A stretch of 64,000 bases of DNA from Tetragenococcus solitarius NBRC 100494 (GTDB lineage: Bacteria; Bacillota; Bacilli; Lactobacillales; Enterococcaceae): positions 1 through 64,000 of the forward strand of contig NZ_BCPY01000003.1 in assembly GCF_001544195.1 (NCBI RefSeq), in the 5' to 3' direction. The notes under the pieces were generated by a model. That model saw only the letters and a list, made by a program, of their open reading frames with translations. It was not told the origin of the DNA and did not search any database. Shown piece after piece: positions 37,009 to 46,442 of this stretch. Both the position numbers and the translations under genes were made by a program. Numbering within the stretch: position 1 is the first letter of the stretch; the number at the start of each line of letters is the position of its first letter.

Positions 37009-37038
37009 AAAGAAGCCATCACTTAATTGATAGCTTCC
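37009..37038 (-). terminator. Terminator of the nfeD-floA unit
   Basis: Arms 37012..37021 and 37028..37037 form a 10-bp stem with one G-U pair and a TTTTTATA tail on the minus strand, just after the stop of the gene ending at 37047. Confidence 0.8.
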
Positions 37039-37046
37039 CCATAATT

Positions 37047-37589
37047 TTATTTATCTTCATCTCGCAATGTTAACGGTTTGTCTAATATTTCTTTATAAAT
37101 AACCGCATTGACTAACTCCTTACCAGCAAGATTCCCCTTAATATTTTTCTTTCCGTTCTTCTTTTTAGCTGCTGCCTTACCAGTCCCAGTCGGCTTTGTG
37201 GTTTGTCGTTTATTGCCAAAAGAATCTCCTCTAGCTGGTATATTGTTATTTGACAAATGTTGATTACTTTTAGCTTGCCTTTGCGGTTGAGCAATCTGCT
37301 TTTTTACTTTTGTCTGGCTAGCAGGTTTTGCTTGCCGCCTTTGCTGTTGATTTACATTTCTTCTGTTTTTGGTTTGTCGTTCTTCTTTTGTCACTTGAGA
37401 ATTAGCTCCTTTTTGGTTGCTTTTGTGAGGATTATTCCCTGAGGAGCGTGAAATATTTTGCCGCTTATGATTTTCTTTTCTCTTTTTGGAACGTCTTCTT
37501 GATAGGTTCAGAACAAACACAATTAAAACAAAAAATAAAGAAGCATAATCTAAAAGAAATTCAATGATCGAATCAAAAAAATCCAACAT
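37047..37589 (-). CDS. Unknown basic membrane-anchored protein downstream of floA
   Basis: A 180-residue protein I do not recognise. One N-terminal transmembrane helix (about residues 8-28) is followed by a very basic, Gln/Asn/Lys/Arg-rich, probably disordered stretch (about 30-155). The last 25 residues look ordered (GKELVNAVIYKEILDKPLTL). It starts 4 bases after floA ends and is followed by the unit's terminator, so it is co-transcribed with nfeD and floA. A role as a partner of the flotillin-like scaffold is inference from position only. Confidence 0.75.
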   Translation of the reverse strand: MLDFFDSIIEFLLDYASLFFVLIVFVLNLSRRRSKKRKENHKRQNISRSSGNNPHKSNQKGANSQVTKEERQTKNRRNVNQQQRRQAKPASQTKVKKQIAQPQRQAKSNQHLSNNNIPARGDSFGNKRQTTKPTGTGKAAAKKKNGKKNIKGNLAGKELVNAVIYKEILDKPLTLRDEDK

Positions 37590-37593
37590 ACTA

Positions 37594-38574
37594 TCACTCT
37601 TCTTCTGTTTGATCTGCTTGGTCAGAGATAGACTTTCTCATTTTAGTATCTGATTCAACATTTTGCAATTTATAATAGTCCATCACACCAAGGTTTCCTT
37701 GACGCAAAGCTTCAGCCATTGCTAATGGAACTTGTGATTCAGCTTGTACGACTTCTGCCCGCATTTCTTGTTCTTGAGCAATCGCCATTGAACGACGTTC
37801 TTCAGCTTTTGCTTGGGCAATATTTTTATCTGCTTCAGATTGGTCTGTTTGTAATTGCGCACCAATATTACGTCCCACATCAACATCTGCGATATCAATC
37901 GATAAGATTTCAAATGCGGTTCCCGAGTCAAGACCTTTTTTCAAAACCGTTTTTGACATTGAATCTGGATTTTCTAAAACTGCCTCATGTTTTTCTGAAG
38001 AGCCTACTGTAGTAACAATCCCTTCCCCTACGCGGGCAATAATTGTATCCTCTCCAGCACCCCCAACTAAACGTTCAATGTTGGCGCGAACAGTTACTTT
38101 AGCTTTTACAATAAGTTCAATCCCATTTTTAGCTACAGCTGATACCTTGGGCGTTTCAATCACTTTAGGATTAACAGACACTTGAACTGCCTCAAAAACA
38201 TCACGACCCGCTAAGTCGATTGCAGCCGCTTTTTCAAATTCTAAATCAATTTCTGCTCGTTGTGAGGCAATCAAAGCATCGATTACTCTGTCCACATTTC
38301 CACCAGCTAGGAAATGGGCTTCTAACTGATTCGTTGAAAGAGCTAAACCAGCTTTGGTTGCTTTGATTAGTGGACGTATAATACGCTGTGGATTCACTCG
38401 TCGCAAACGCATTCCGACAAGTGTACCAATCCCCACTTTAACTCCTGAAAAATAAGCGGTGACCCAAAGACCCACAGGTACGAATCTTAAGAAAATGATC
38501 AGTAAAATAATGATAAAAACAGCAGCAATAGTTATACCAATAAAGCCGCTCCCGATTTGTAATCCATTATTCAT
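37594..38574 (-). CDS. floA: Flotillin-like protein FloA
   Basis: A 326-residue UPF0365/YqfA protein. An N-terminal membrane hairpin (about 10-40) is followed by an SPFH-type region and Ala/Glu-rich helical repeats ([27 protein letters not shown]). FloA organises functional membrane microdomains. The chosen ATG lies 8 bases after GGAGG. The ATG five codons upstream is part of that SD and overlaps nfeD. Confidence 0.94.
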   Translation of the reverse strand: MNNGLQIGSGFIGITIAAVFIIILLIIFLRFVPVGLWVTAYFSGVKVGIGTLVGMRLRRVNPQRIIRPLIKATKAGLALSTNQLEAHFLAGGNVDRVIDALIASQRAEIDLEFEKAAAIDLAGRDVFEAVQVSVNPKVIETPKVSAVAKNGIELIVKAKVTVRANIERLVGGAGEDTIIARVGEGIVTTVGSSEKHEAVLENPDSMSKTVLKKGLDSGTAFEILSIDIADVDVGRNIGAQLQTDQSEADKNIAQAKAEERRSMAIAQEQEMRAEVVQAESQVPLAMAEALRQGNLGVMDYYKLQNVESDTKMRKSISDQADQTEEE

Positions 38575-38578
38575 AAAT

Positions 38579-39208
38579 TTATCCTCCATCTTTTATTTTT
38601 TGTTTTCTTACCAAAATTTTTGTTCCTTGCACTTGTTCAATAACAATAGGTGTTCCCAACGAGATAAACTCTTCTGTGCTTAAAACATCAAATAATGGTC
38701 CTTCTTCAGTACCAAATGTTGCTTTTCCAGAAGGCCTTAGAGGTGTTTTAGCAACTCCGGTCAGCCCCGGATATAGATTTGGTCTGTGTTTTTCTGTTTT
38801 GGCTTGACTTCCGGCAGGCAAATTGGTCTGCAAGACAAGTTTATTCACATTAGTCAACGAGTAACCTCTTTTAGCAAGATATACGACTAGGGCTGTCGTA
38901 ATGACAACCGCCATGCTTAAATCTCGCACAGTTTGCATTAAGTCTCCTACGGTCCAATATAAACCAGCAATTAATAAAATCGCTCCTACGATGCCTGCCA
39001 CACCAAATTCTGGAACAAAAATTTCAAAAACAATTAAAAGTAAACCAAAAACAAACAACACCAGTGGAAGCCAGTTTTCTACCCCAATCATATAAAAGTA
39101 AACGGTAAAACTAGCAAGTGTCACAAGAGAGGCAATTTTAGTAAGCGGTGTTAACACAGCTAACGCTAAACCAATAAACCCGATTGTGAGCAACAAACTT
39201 TCCATCAT
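38579..39208 (-). CDS. NfeD family membrane protein, short form
   Basis: A 209-residue NfeD protein with about five helices (3-130) and a C-terminal OB-fold domain (about 145-205, [28 protein letters not shown]). It lacks the N-terminal ClpP-like serine protease domain found in long NfeD proteins such as B. subtilis YqeZ. NfeD and flotillin genes are paired across bacteria. floA follows directly. Confidence 0.9.
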   Translation of the reverse strand: MMESLLLTIGFIGLALAVLTPLTKIASLVTLASFTVYFYMIGVENWLPLVLFVFGLLLIVFEIFVPEFGVAGIVGAILLIAGLYWTVGDLMQTVRDLSMAVVITTALVVYLAKRGYSLTNVNKLVLQTNLPAGSQAKTEKHRPNLYPGLTGVAKTPLRPSGKATFGTEEGPLFDVLSTEEFISLGTPIVIEQVQGTKILVRKQKIKDGG

Positions 39209-39401
39209 ACTTGCCTCCTTTATCTGTGAAATCCCTACAACTACTCACATATTTATCATATCATGTTTTTTCAACGATGTATTGTTATTTTTAACAGAAG
39301 CTTAGATAAAAGTAATGTTCCTATCCCTTATTTACCTTGAGCCAATTTATAGTAAAACTGCATTGAGCAATAATTACAGAGAACTATTTTAACTATTAAG
39401 A

Positions 39402-39440
39402 AAAAAACTCATAAGAAAAATAAATTTTCCCTATGAGCTA
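39402..39440 (-). terminator. Terminator after manO
   Basis: Minus strand CTCATA..GAAAA pairs with TTTTC..TATGAG, followed by seven T. It lies 20 bases after the DUF956 stop and ends the mannose PTS operon. Confidence 0.75.
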
Positions 39441-39458
39441 ATAAAAAATTGTTACCTT

Positions 39459-39845
39459 TCATTTTGAACTCTTCTTTTTCTTCCCGAAAGAAAGTAGACC
39501 ATTTTTGATCACTTTGAAAAAACTGTTTGCTTGTACCATATGATCATAAGCAACATAAGGTCTCATAGCGCGTAAAACTTTTTTGGTATCTTTTGAAGCA
39601 AAGTTAAATGTACCATCCTTTTTCGTTTCTATAGCATAACGCGGAATCCATTTTCCTTTAAACAACACACTCGCGACGACATAATCGACTTCTTCCCAAG
39701 GAATTTGGATGTAATCTTGTGCATTTTTTGAGTTATAAAATTCAAATGCTTTGTCGCCAATTAAGACCTGGCCATATTTAGCTAAACCTACAAAAGATGT
39801 GGCATCCATTGTTAAGTCAACTTTTGTATTTAACGATTGTACCAT
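39459..39845 (-). CDS. manO: DUF956 family protein (ManO)
   Basis: A 128-residue soluble protein of the DUF956 family, found almost only next to mannose-family PTS operons in Lactobacillales. Its middle has GQVLIGDKAFEFYN and IPWEEVDYVVASVLFKGKWIPRY. A regulatory role on the PTS is assumed from context. The start is placed at the ATG after AAGGTGG. A hairpin with a T tract separates it from mptD and may lower its expression. Confidence 0.88.
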   Translation of the reverse strand: MVQSLNTKVDLTMDATSFVGLAKYGQVLIGDKAFEFYNSKNAQDYIQIPWEEVDYVVASVLFKGKWIPRYAIETKKDGTFNFASKDTKKVLRAMRPYVAYDHMVQANSFFKVIKNGLLSFGKKKKSSK

Positions 39846-39892
39846 CTTATCAACCCACCTTAAATTTAATTTTAGCATGAAACATTTTTATG

Positions 39893-39926
39893 TACAAAAA
39901 AGATAGGACAAAAACAGCCTATCCCA
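39893..39926 (-). terminator. Terminator or attenuator between mptD and manO
   Basis: Minus strand GATAGG and CCTATC pair around a short loop and are followed by TTTTTTG. A second CAAAAAC/GTTTTTG pairing lies just upstream. Read-through would be needed for manO unless it has its own promoter. Confidence 0.65.
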
Positions 39927-39975
39927 AAAACAAAAACGTTTGGAATACTGTTTTTGCCCATCATATGAATCAAAA

Positions 39976-40893
39976 TTATAACAAACCGAGCACGTGACCA
40001 ACAACACCAAAAACAAACAAACCAAGAATAATGATAATTGGAGAAACATTTTTACGTAATAACCACATACACAAAAAGGTTAGTAGTAAACCGGCTAAAC
40101 CTGGAATTAATTCATCCAAGTTATCTTGTAAGGTCGTTACATCAACGCTTGATAATGCTTTACCTTGTTCATCTACTTGTTGAAAGGCTGACTGCAATCC
40201 TTTTGGTGACATTGGTATGTTGGACCAGTCAACGTAAGCGCCCTTTTGCAGTGGTGTTCTTGAAACAACGGGCTGAAAGTCAATATTAACCCATCGTTCC
40301 ACCAGCGAGGCCAGAACAAACATCCCTAAAATAGAAGCACCTCGGGTAACATCCTGCAACAAACCACCCGACAAGTCATCCGTAATCGCTGACCCTGCTT
40401 TATAGCCGAATTCTTGTGTATACCATAGAAACGCCCAACGAATAATATTCCAAGCTAAGAAGAAAATGATTGGACCCATTACATTACCACCGAGTGCTAA
40501 AGAAGCGCCTAAAGCACCTAGCATTGGTCGAACGGTAAACCAGAATACTGGGTCTCCGACACCTGCTAAAGGTCCCATCATTCCAACTTTGACCCCTTGA
40601 ATAGCAACGTCATCAATCGGCGCCCCACCAGCACGTTCTTCTTCCATCGCTAGTGTTACACCAAGTACAGGAGCGGTTAAGTAAGGGTGTGTGTTATAAA
40701 ATTCCAAGTGACGTTGTAACGCCAACTTACGGTCTTCTTTATTTGGGTATAATTTCTTAATTGCGGGAATCATTGCATAAACAAAGCCGCCGTTTTGCAT
40801 CCGTTCATAGTTCCATGAACCTTGGGTAAAGGTATTACGCCATGCAACATTTAAGCGATCTCGTTTTGATAATTTTACTTTTTCCTCTGCCAT
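39976..40893 (-). CDS. mptD: Mannose/glucose PTS EIID component
   Basis: A 305-residue EIID-Man membrane subunit. It starts KLSKRDRLNVAWRNTFTQGSWNYERMQNG-like (split here as KLSKRDRLNVAWRNTF and QGSWNYERM), has a central GPLAGVGDPVFWFT motif and a membrane anchor at the very C-terminus. With EIIC it forms the sugar channel, which in enterococci and Listeria is also the receptor of class IIa bacteriocins. It follows mptC by 25 bases. Confidence 0.95.
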   Translation of the reverse strand: MAEEKVKLSKRDRLNVAWRNTFTQGSWNYERMQNGGFVYAMIPAIKKLYPNKEDRKLALQRHLEFYNTHPYLTAPVLGVTLAMEEERAGGAPIDDVAIQGVKVGMMGPLAGVGDPVFWFTVRPMLGALGASLALGGNVMGPIIFFLAWNIIRWAFLWYTQEFGYKAGSAITDDLSGGLLQDVTRGASILGMFVLASLVERWVNIDFQPVVSRTPLQKGAYVDWSNIPMSPKGLQSAFQQVDEQGKALSSVDVTTLQDNLDELIPGLAGLLLTFLCMWLLRKNVSPIIIILGLFVFGVVGHVLGLL

Positions 40894-40918
40894 GAGTTAT
40901 CTCCTCCTTTTACAAGCC

Positions 40919-41734
40919 TTAATAGTCATTGAGTATGTCGCCAAGTGGATCGCCAGAGCCGCCGTTTCCACCGCCGCCTGCGGAAGAGCCACCTTGTTTT
41001 GAAAGCGAGATATAAATAAGTGCTAACGCAATACCAATCGCTCCAATAGCAATTAATGTTAAATCGGTAACCGCTGCGATGGCAAATCCTAAAATAAAGA
41101 ACGGCCATACTTCACGACTAGACATCATATTGATAACCATTGCATACCCAACTGCTACAACCATGCCACCACCGATTTCCATACCATCAGTTAACCATTG
41201 AGGCATGGATTCTAAAAATGAACGAACGGTTGTTGCAGGAATAAATAATAATGCTCCTGCTGGAAGTGCAATACGTAATCCTTGCATACAAACTGCTAAC
41301 ACATGTAACCATTCAATTTTACGATAACTTCCTTGTTCGGCTGCTTTATCCATTCCATGAACAACTGGAACTGCAAGTGTACGAACGATCATCGTCAAAA
41401 ATAGACCTGCTACAGCTAAAGGAATGGCAACAGCGATTGAAGTTGAAATACCCGCTTGTTGTTGACCCCCTAAAACTAAAATAATTGCAGAAGCTACCGA
41501 TGCTAGGGCAGCATCTGGCGCCACAGCTGCACCAACATTCGCCCATCCTAAAGCAATCATTTGTAATGAGCCGCCTAGCATAACACAAATCTCTAAATTA
41601 CCGGTTACAAGTCCAATCAATGTACATGCAACTAAAGGTTGGTGGAATTGAAATTGGTCTAAAATTCCGTCCATCCCAGCAAAAAATGCAACAACTACGA
41701 CCAATATCATCTGAATTGCATTTAAATCTGACAT
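40919..41734 (-). CDS. mptC: Mannose/glucose PTS EIIC component
   Basis: A 271-residue EIIC-Man membrane subunit with about seven to eight helices, the motif FFAGMDGILDQFQFHQPLVACTLIG (about residues 18-42, in pieces) and a glycine-rich C-terminal tail ending DPLGDILNDY. It contains the sugar-binding site and transports glucose and mannose with phosphorylation from EIIAB. The first extracellular loop is the class IIa bacteriocin contact in related species. Confidence 0.95.
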   Translation of the reverse strand: MSDLNAIQMILVVVVAFFAGMDGILDQFQFHQPLVACTLIGLVTGNLEICVMLGGSLQMIALGWANVGAAVAPDAALASVASAIILVLGGQQQAGISTSIAVAIPLAVAGLFLTMIVRTLAVPVVHGMDKAAEQGSYRKIEWLHVLAVCMQGLRIALPAGALLFIPATTVRSFLESMPQWLTDGMEIGGGMVVAVGYAMVINMMSSREVWPFFILGFAIAAVTDLTLIAIGAIGIALALIYISLSKQGGSSAGGGGNGGSGDPLGDILNDY

Positions 41735-41762
41735 AATAAACCTCCTAATTCTTTACTATTTT

Positions 41763-42764
41763 TTACTTAGCATTTTGTAATCCAGCTTTTGCTTTTTTGA
41801 GCAAATCATTCAGGCGACCACTTGAATCGCTCGGCACTTTACGAACATCAAATTTTACGCCTAATTCTTCCATCCGTTCATATGCTTCAATATCTTTTTC
41901 ATCCATAGAAATAACATTATTCACAACTACTTTTCCTTTGGAGTGAGCCATAGAGCCGATATTTACTTCATGGACGTCTACGCCGCCTTCAATTGCTTTT
42001 AACATATCTTCTGGATTTTCAAAAAGTAACAGAGCTTTTGTTTTACCAAAACGTGGATCTTTGTCTACTTCGATCATTTTTTTAATGGGAACAACATTGG
42101 CTTTAACTCCTGGTGGTGCTGCTTGCTCAATGAGACTTTTACGCAAGCTATCTTGAGCAACCGCATCACTGACGACGATAATCCGGTTTGGACCTGTTGC
42201 TTTTGCCCAGTTCGTCGCTACTTGCCCGTGCAAAAGACGAGAATCGATACGCGCTAACACATATTCTATTTTCCCATCACCAACTACTGTTCCTTCAGGC
42301 AAAGAGCCTTTAGGTTCTTCTGGCGCACCTGCATCGTCTGCCCCAGTATTGCCTCCAGCTGGTGCCAACTCTTCAGGTTTTACTTTGACCCCATCTGTTG
42401 CACTAGGAATAATAGCCGTTGCAATTTGCTGGGCAGAGTCCATTGAAAGTCGCGAAGCAAAGGCTTCAATTACCATTGGCAAATTCATACCTGCGACAAT
42501 GGTCCATTTGTCTTTATGTTCTTCAAACAAACTATTGGCTTGGTTAAACGGTGTGCCCCCCCATAAATCAATCAAAAAAAGAATTTCTTCTTGATCATCA
42601 AATGAGTTAATAGCGTCTTCCATTTTTTTCTTTATGTCGTCAGGACCTTCGCTTGGCTTCAACACACAAGAAGCAACATTTTCTTGTTCGCCAAAAATCA
42701 TTGTTGCTGATTCCAAAATCCCATCAGCAAAGTCTCCATGACTTGCTAGGATGATTCCTACCAT
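41763..42764 (-). CDS. mptA: Mannose/glucose PTS EIIAB component
   Basis: A 333-residue fusion. EIIA (about 1-130) has the phosphorylated histidine in ILASHGDFADGI (His10). An Ala/Gly/Pro-rich linker (about 135-165) follows. EIIB (about 168-333) has its histidine in RIDSRLLHGQVATNW (near 182). It carries phosphate from HPr to the sugar. Gene order EIIB-EIIAB-EIIC-EIID matches the mpt operon of Enterococcus faecalis. Confidence 0.95.
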   Translation of the reverse strand: MVGIILASHGDFADGILESATMIFGEQENVASCVLKPSEGPDDIKKKMEDAINSFDDQEEILFLIDLWGGTPFNQANSLFEEHKDKWTIVAGMNLPMVIEAFASRLSMDSAQQIATAIIPSATDGVKVKPEELAPAGGNTGADDAGAPEEPKGSLPEGTVVGDGKIEYVLARIDSRLLHGQVATNWAKATGPNRIIVVSDAVAQDSLRKSLIEQAAPPGVKANVVPIKKMIEVDKDPRFGKTKALLLFENPEDMLKAIEGGVDVHEVNIGSMAHSKGKVVVNNVISMDEKDIEAYERMEELGVKFDVRKVPSDSSGRLNDLLKKAKAGLQNAK

Positions 42765-42793
42765 TTTCTTACCCCCTAATTTCCAAATTTTTG

Positions 42794-43288
42794 CTACTTT
42801 GTTTTTTCTTTTTTATCCAACAAATCAATTAAATTAATTTTGCGATCAGTTGGTACTTTACGAACTTCTAATTCAATTCCTTGTTTTGTCAGGTAATAAA
42901 AAGATGCTCGATCTTTTTTATCCACTGAAACGAAGTTTGTAATCATCTGCTTGCCATTTTCAAAACGCATTCCGCCAATATTCAATGATTGCAACTTTAA
43001 GCCTCCACGTACTAATCTCTCAACGTCTTGCGGATTCGTAAATAATAGCATGACCTTTTGCGTTTTGAATAATTCACTAGTAAAAACTTCCAGCATTTTG
43101 TCCACTGTAACAACATTTGCGTTGATCCCAGGTGGCGCTGCTTGTTGTAAAAGAAATTTGCTCAGATGATCAAACGCCACTTCATCACTAACAACAATAA
43201 TTCGATTAACATCTATTCGTTTAGTCCATGATGTTGTGACTTGCCCATGAATCAAGCGATCATCAATGCGTGCTAAGCGTATTTCCAA
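42794..43288 (-). CDS. mptB: Separate mannose-family PTS EIIB protein
   Basis: A 164-residue free-standing EIIB-Man domain with the phosphorylation site RIDDRLIHGQVTTSW (His15). It is the first gene of the operon, 29 bases before the EIIAB fusion, so the operon encodes two EIIB domains. The role of the extra one is not settled. It may tune phosphorylation of the regulator. A sigma-54 promoter lies about 65 bases upstream. Confidence 0.92.
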   Translation of the reverse strand: MEIRLARIDDRLIHGQVTTSWTKRIDVNRIIVVSDEVAFDHLSKFLLQQAAPPGINANVVTVDKMLEVFTSELFKTQKVMLLFTNPQDVERLVRGGLKLQSLNIGGMRFENGKQMITNFVSVDKKDRASFYYLTKQGIELEVRKVPTDRKINLIDLLDKKEKTK

Positions 43289-43352
43289 GATTTGACCGCC
43301 TCCTTAATCTTCATTGATTTATTCCCTGACACACCTCCTCTATTTATATAAA

Positions 43353-43368
43353 AGCAAATTCCGTGCCA
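43353..43368 (-). promoter_or_regulatory. Sigma-54 promoter of the mpt operon
   Basis: The minus strand reads TGGCACGGAATTTGCT, an essentially perfect match to the -24/-12 consensus TGGCACG-N4-TTGCW. It faces mptB and is adjacent to the LevR-type sigma-54 activator gene. Confidence 0.93.
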
Positions 43369-43409
43369 AAAATAAGCGATACACTAGCGGTATAACTCTA
43401 ATTTAAGAC

Positions 43410-43469
43410 AAAATAAAACAATACACTAAAAGATACACTACCGCTTGTGTATCTTTTAGTGTATTGTTT
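43410..43469 (-). terminator. mptR terminator, 23-bp perfect inverted repeat
   Basis: Arms 43416..43438 and 43447..43469 pair over 23 bases without a mismatch around an 8-nt loop. The minus strand continues with TATTTTG. It begins 6 bases after the mptR stop. Its centre is about 100 bases upstream of the expected sigma-54 start, where an activator site would be, so it may also bind MptR. Confidence 0.75.
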
Positions 43470-43475
43470 ACTACC

Positions 43476-46298
43476 TTAATCAACTATTTGATGGTTGATT
43501 AAGGCAAGTAAATAGACCTCTTCTGTAATAGGAAAAGTTAAATTTAACACTCTACTTAAAGACAATACTTGAATATGCAGGCTTTCGTAATCTGGGTCAT
43601 TTAACAATTTTTGTTTCTCCTCTTCAGAAGTCGATAACGGTTGCTGTAAAGCAGCTCTTTCGACCATTCCTGCTGCATGTAAAAGAAAGTTTATACGAAA
43701 GCCTTGTTCTTCACTTGCTATCTGCCAATTATTCATCACTTCTTCAGTAAATTGTAATAAAGGATCGATTAATTTTTGTGGATTTAAAAATGTAAAATTC
43801 TTTTCTAAATAATTAAGACAAACTTCTCTTGTCTCAGATTCATCAAATACTAAAGGTTCTTTAGTTTCTACCTCTTGGTGGTTTAAAAGCAATTGATCGA
43901 TTAATTCATCTGTATTTTGTGTAATAAAATTTTCTAGTGTAATAAATGGCGCAGCTAATTGCGGATCAACGACACCGGTTGCTGCAATGACTTGATAATG
44001 TTTTTGGATTTCAGGCAGCAACTGGCTTAAATCCACCGCAGATACAGTCAATACTTCAACATCTTTAATCCGTTTTTTATCAAGCGTCGTTTGGATCATG
44101 TTCTTTATATGAACCGCTGTCCCTTCTCCAGAAGCGCAAATTGCAAGAATTGCTTTGGGCAAATGATTTTCTGTCAAAGCTGCAGGCAGTGATTCCAAAG
44201 TACTATAGCCATGAAAGTGTTTCAAAGATTCATACAAATCATCTAAACTTGTCCCAAAGACAGAAGCTTTACGTACAGATTCTAAAACTAGCGGAGTTGT
44301 AACCATATCGATTGTACGCACAAATACGCCTGTTTCTCTTTGAATTTTTTCATTAAAAGTTGCTAAAGAGCCCATGTCAACTAATAGTAAAACACCACTA
44401 CCTTCATGAACCGAAAGGACCGCTTGTTTTAATTTTTCAAAAGCAATTTTAGGCGGCATATCAAGCGGCATATCTACTGCTGTTACTTGATCAACATCTA
44501 GCAACTGTTTGACCACGTCTACCATACTTGTAGCCGTACTATTTCCATGAGCACCTACTACTACGCCAATACGTCCAACTTGCGAAGCACTTCTCAAAGA
44601 TACCAACAAAACAGCCAAATAATAAATCTCACTTTCAGGAATAATAATATTAAACCATTCTCCGATGTATTGCTGAATCTCTTGAGCTAATTTTAATTCT
44701 TCCGGGTAAGCTGTAACCATTTCTCGAATATTATCATTTACTTCCCTTTTTTCTCCTAACTGTAATTTTTTCAGAAAAGAACTGATGTGTAAACTCATCG
44801 CGTAGACAAAGTTAGATTGGAAATCATTTCCCAAACGTTCTGTGACCATGGAATAAATCCGATTTGTCAGCTCAATAATTTTACGATCAACAAACTCACT
44901 TAATTTATTATCTGCATAAAAAGAAAATCCATGATCTTTGTAAAATGACTTTAAATGAACATTAATATCCGTCGAGATAAAATGATTAATCGTTTCTTGA
45001 TCAATCCCATCAGCTTTTAATAGTTCAGCTTTATCGCCAATAATATCATACAAATTATAAGGTAGTTCATAAGAATCGGCCTGGATATTTAAACTATCTT
45101 CATTTGGTTGAATCACTAATTTTGACTCGAGATTTTGTGAGAGCTCGTTTGATGTCCCTCGGTTATCAGCTAATAAAATCAGCCCCGAACGAATCCCTTC
45201 TGGCACGTCTTCAATGGTAATATCAATTTGTTCTTCATGCATATGATTCAAAAAGCCTCTGGCACAAACGAGTTGAACATTTGATTTTAACTGCCCAATG
45301 TTACCATAACTGACACTACCGATTAATGCTTTTACCACATCTTCCGTGAGTGAAATCGTTCGTTGAATTCGATGCGCTTCATGAGAGACCATCACTTTTA
45401 CTAAATCGACTTTTTCAAAAGCAGGCCGCGATGCAAAAGAAGGCAATTGTATGTTAATTGGAATCCGACGAACAAATGTGTCTAGCAGGCTCGAATTAGG
45501 ATCTTCGGTCGTCGCCCCAATAATGCGTACTTCAGCAGCATGGGGCTTACCGGTTTCACCTAAGCGGCTATATGTACCATGATCCATAAAATAAAAAATC
45601 ATTTCTTGACCTTCTGGCGGCAAACGATGAATTTCATCTAGAAAAAGCATACTGTGATCTGCTTGATCAATCACTCCTGTTTTTTCCTCATCCGCCCCAG
45701 TAAATGCTCCTTTAGCATAACCAAATAAATGACTCATTAAAAGCTCAGGGTTATTCGCATAATCCGCACAGTTAAATACAATAAGTTCTTTATCAGCACT
45801 AATCACTTCATTTGCTTTAGCAAATTGAAACATGGCATGAGCAAAATAGGTTTTCCCAGATCCAGTGGGTCCTGTAATCAAACAATTTAACCCTTTCGGC
45901 GGATATAAAATGGCCGCTTTTGCCTGTTCTCCTGCGTTTTTCATACTCCCGTTAATTCCAATAATATTAGAAAAAATATCCTCTCTTGAAACAAATGACG
46001 TCTGTATGTGTTGTGGTTGCTGTTTTTTTCGTGGAGCACGTTCTTGCTTATAGCTTTCTACATACTTATCTGCTTCTTCATATGCTTCTTGGCTTAAGAA
46101 ATATTTTACAGGACGGCTATCAGTTTTTGTTAATTTACCATCACGCACCAGCTGATTTAAATCTTTGCTAGCATTGCTTCTTTGAATAGCCAAGGCTTGA
46201 GAAATTTCCTTTGTAGTCACTGCTGATGGTTCACTATGCGGGTTAGTGGCAGACTTTTGCGCAGTATATTGGTAAATTTTTTCCATTCTCTTATTCAA
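43476..46298 (-). CDS. mptR: LevR/ManR-family sigma-54 activator
   Basis: A 940-residue activator. A winged helix (about 1-75) is followed by an AAA+ domain with Walker A GPTGSGKT (about 145), the sigma-54 contact motif GAFTGA (KGAFTGADEE) and Walker B MLFLDEIHR. PRD1 (about 460-560), an EIIA-Man-like domain (VVVGAHGNSTATSM), an EIIB-like domain (LAICASGEGTAV) and a C-terminal PRD2 follow. PTS-dependent phosphorylation of these domains should set its activity on the mpt promoter. The GTG at 46307 overlaps the SD. TTG at 46298 has ideal spacing and is preferred. Confidence 0.93.
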   Translation of the reverse strand: MNKRMEKIYQYTAQKSATNPHSEPSAVTTKEISQALAIQRSNASKDLNQLVRDGKLTKTDSRPVKYFLSQEAYEEADKYVESYKQERAPRKKQQPQHIQTSFVSREDIFSNIIGINGSMKNAGEQAKAAILYPPKGLNCLITGPTGSGKTYFAHAMFQFAKANEVISADKELIVFNCADYANNPELLMSHLFGYAKGAFTGADEEKTGVIDQADHSMLFLDEIHRLPPEGQEMIFYFMDHGTYSRLGETGKPHAAEVRIIGATTEDPNSSLLDTFVRRIPINIQLPSFASRPAFEKVDLVKVMVSHEAHRIQRTISLTEDVVKALIGSVSYGNIGQLKSNVQLVCARGFLNHMHEEQIDITIEDVPEGIRSGLILLADNRGTSNELSQNLESKLVIQPNEDSLNIQADSYELPYNLYDIIGDKAELLKADGIDQETINHFISTDINVHLKSFYKDHGFSFYADNKLSEFVDRKIIELTNRIYSMVTERLGNDFQSNFVYAMSLHISSFLKKLQLGEKREVNDNIREMVTAYPEELKLAQEIQQYIGEWFNIIIPESEIYYLAVLLVSLRSASQVGRIGVVVGAHGNSTATSMVDVVKQLLDVDQVTAVDMPLDMPPKIAFEKLKQAVLSVHEGSGVLLLVDMGSLATFNEKIQRETGVFVRTIDMVTTPLVLESVRKASVFGTSLDDLYESLKHFHGYSTLESLPAALTENHLPKAILAICASGEGTAVHIKNMIQTTLDKKRIKDVEVLTVSAVDLSQLLPEIQKHYQVIAATGVVDPQLAAPFITLENFITQNTDELIDQLLLNHQEVETKEPLVFDESETREVCLNYLEKNFTFLNPQKLIDPLLQFTEEVMNNWQIASEEQGFRINFLLHAAGMVERAALQQPLSTSEEEKQKLLNDPDYESLHIQVLSLSRVLNLTFPITEEVYLLALINHQIVD

Positions 46299-46363
46299 TC
46301 TGTTCACCTCGATTCAAAATTCGATCGATCATTTTGCCCTATTTCTCTGAGCTATCTTTCTTT

Positions 46364-46393
46364 ATTATACCTTCTTTTTTTATCTATTACCAA
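46364..46393 (-). promoter_or_regulatory. mptR promoter
   Basis: Minus strand TTGGTA (46388..46393), 18 bases, perfect TATAAT (46364..46369), about 65 bases before the mptR start. It is a vegetative-type promoter, distinct from the sigma-54 promoter of the operon it controls. Confidence 0.65.
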
Positions 46394-46442
46394 TTAAGCC
46401 AAACATTATATAGCAGTAAGAATAGTCAATGTCTTCTATCTA

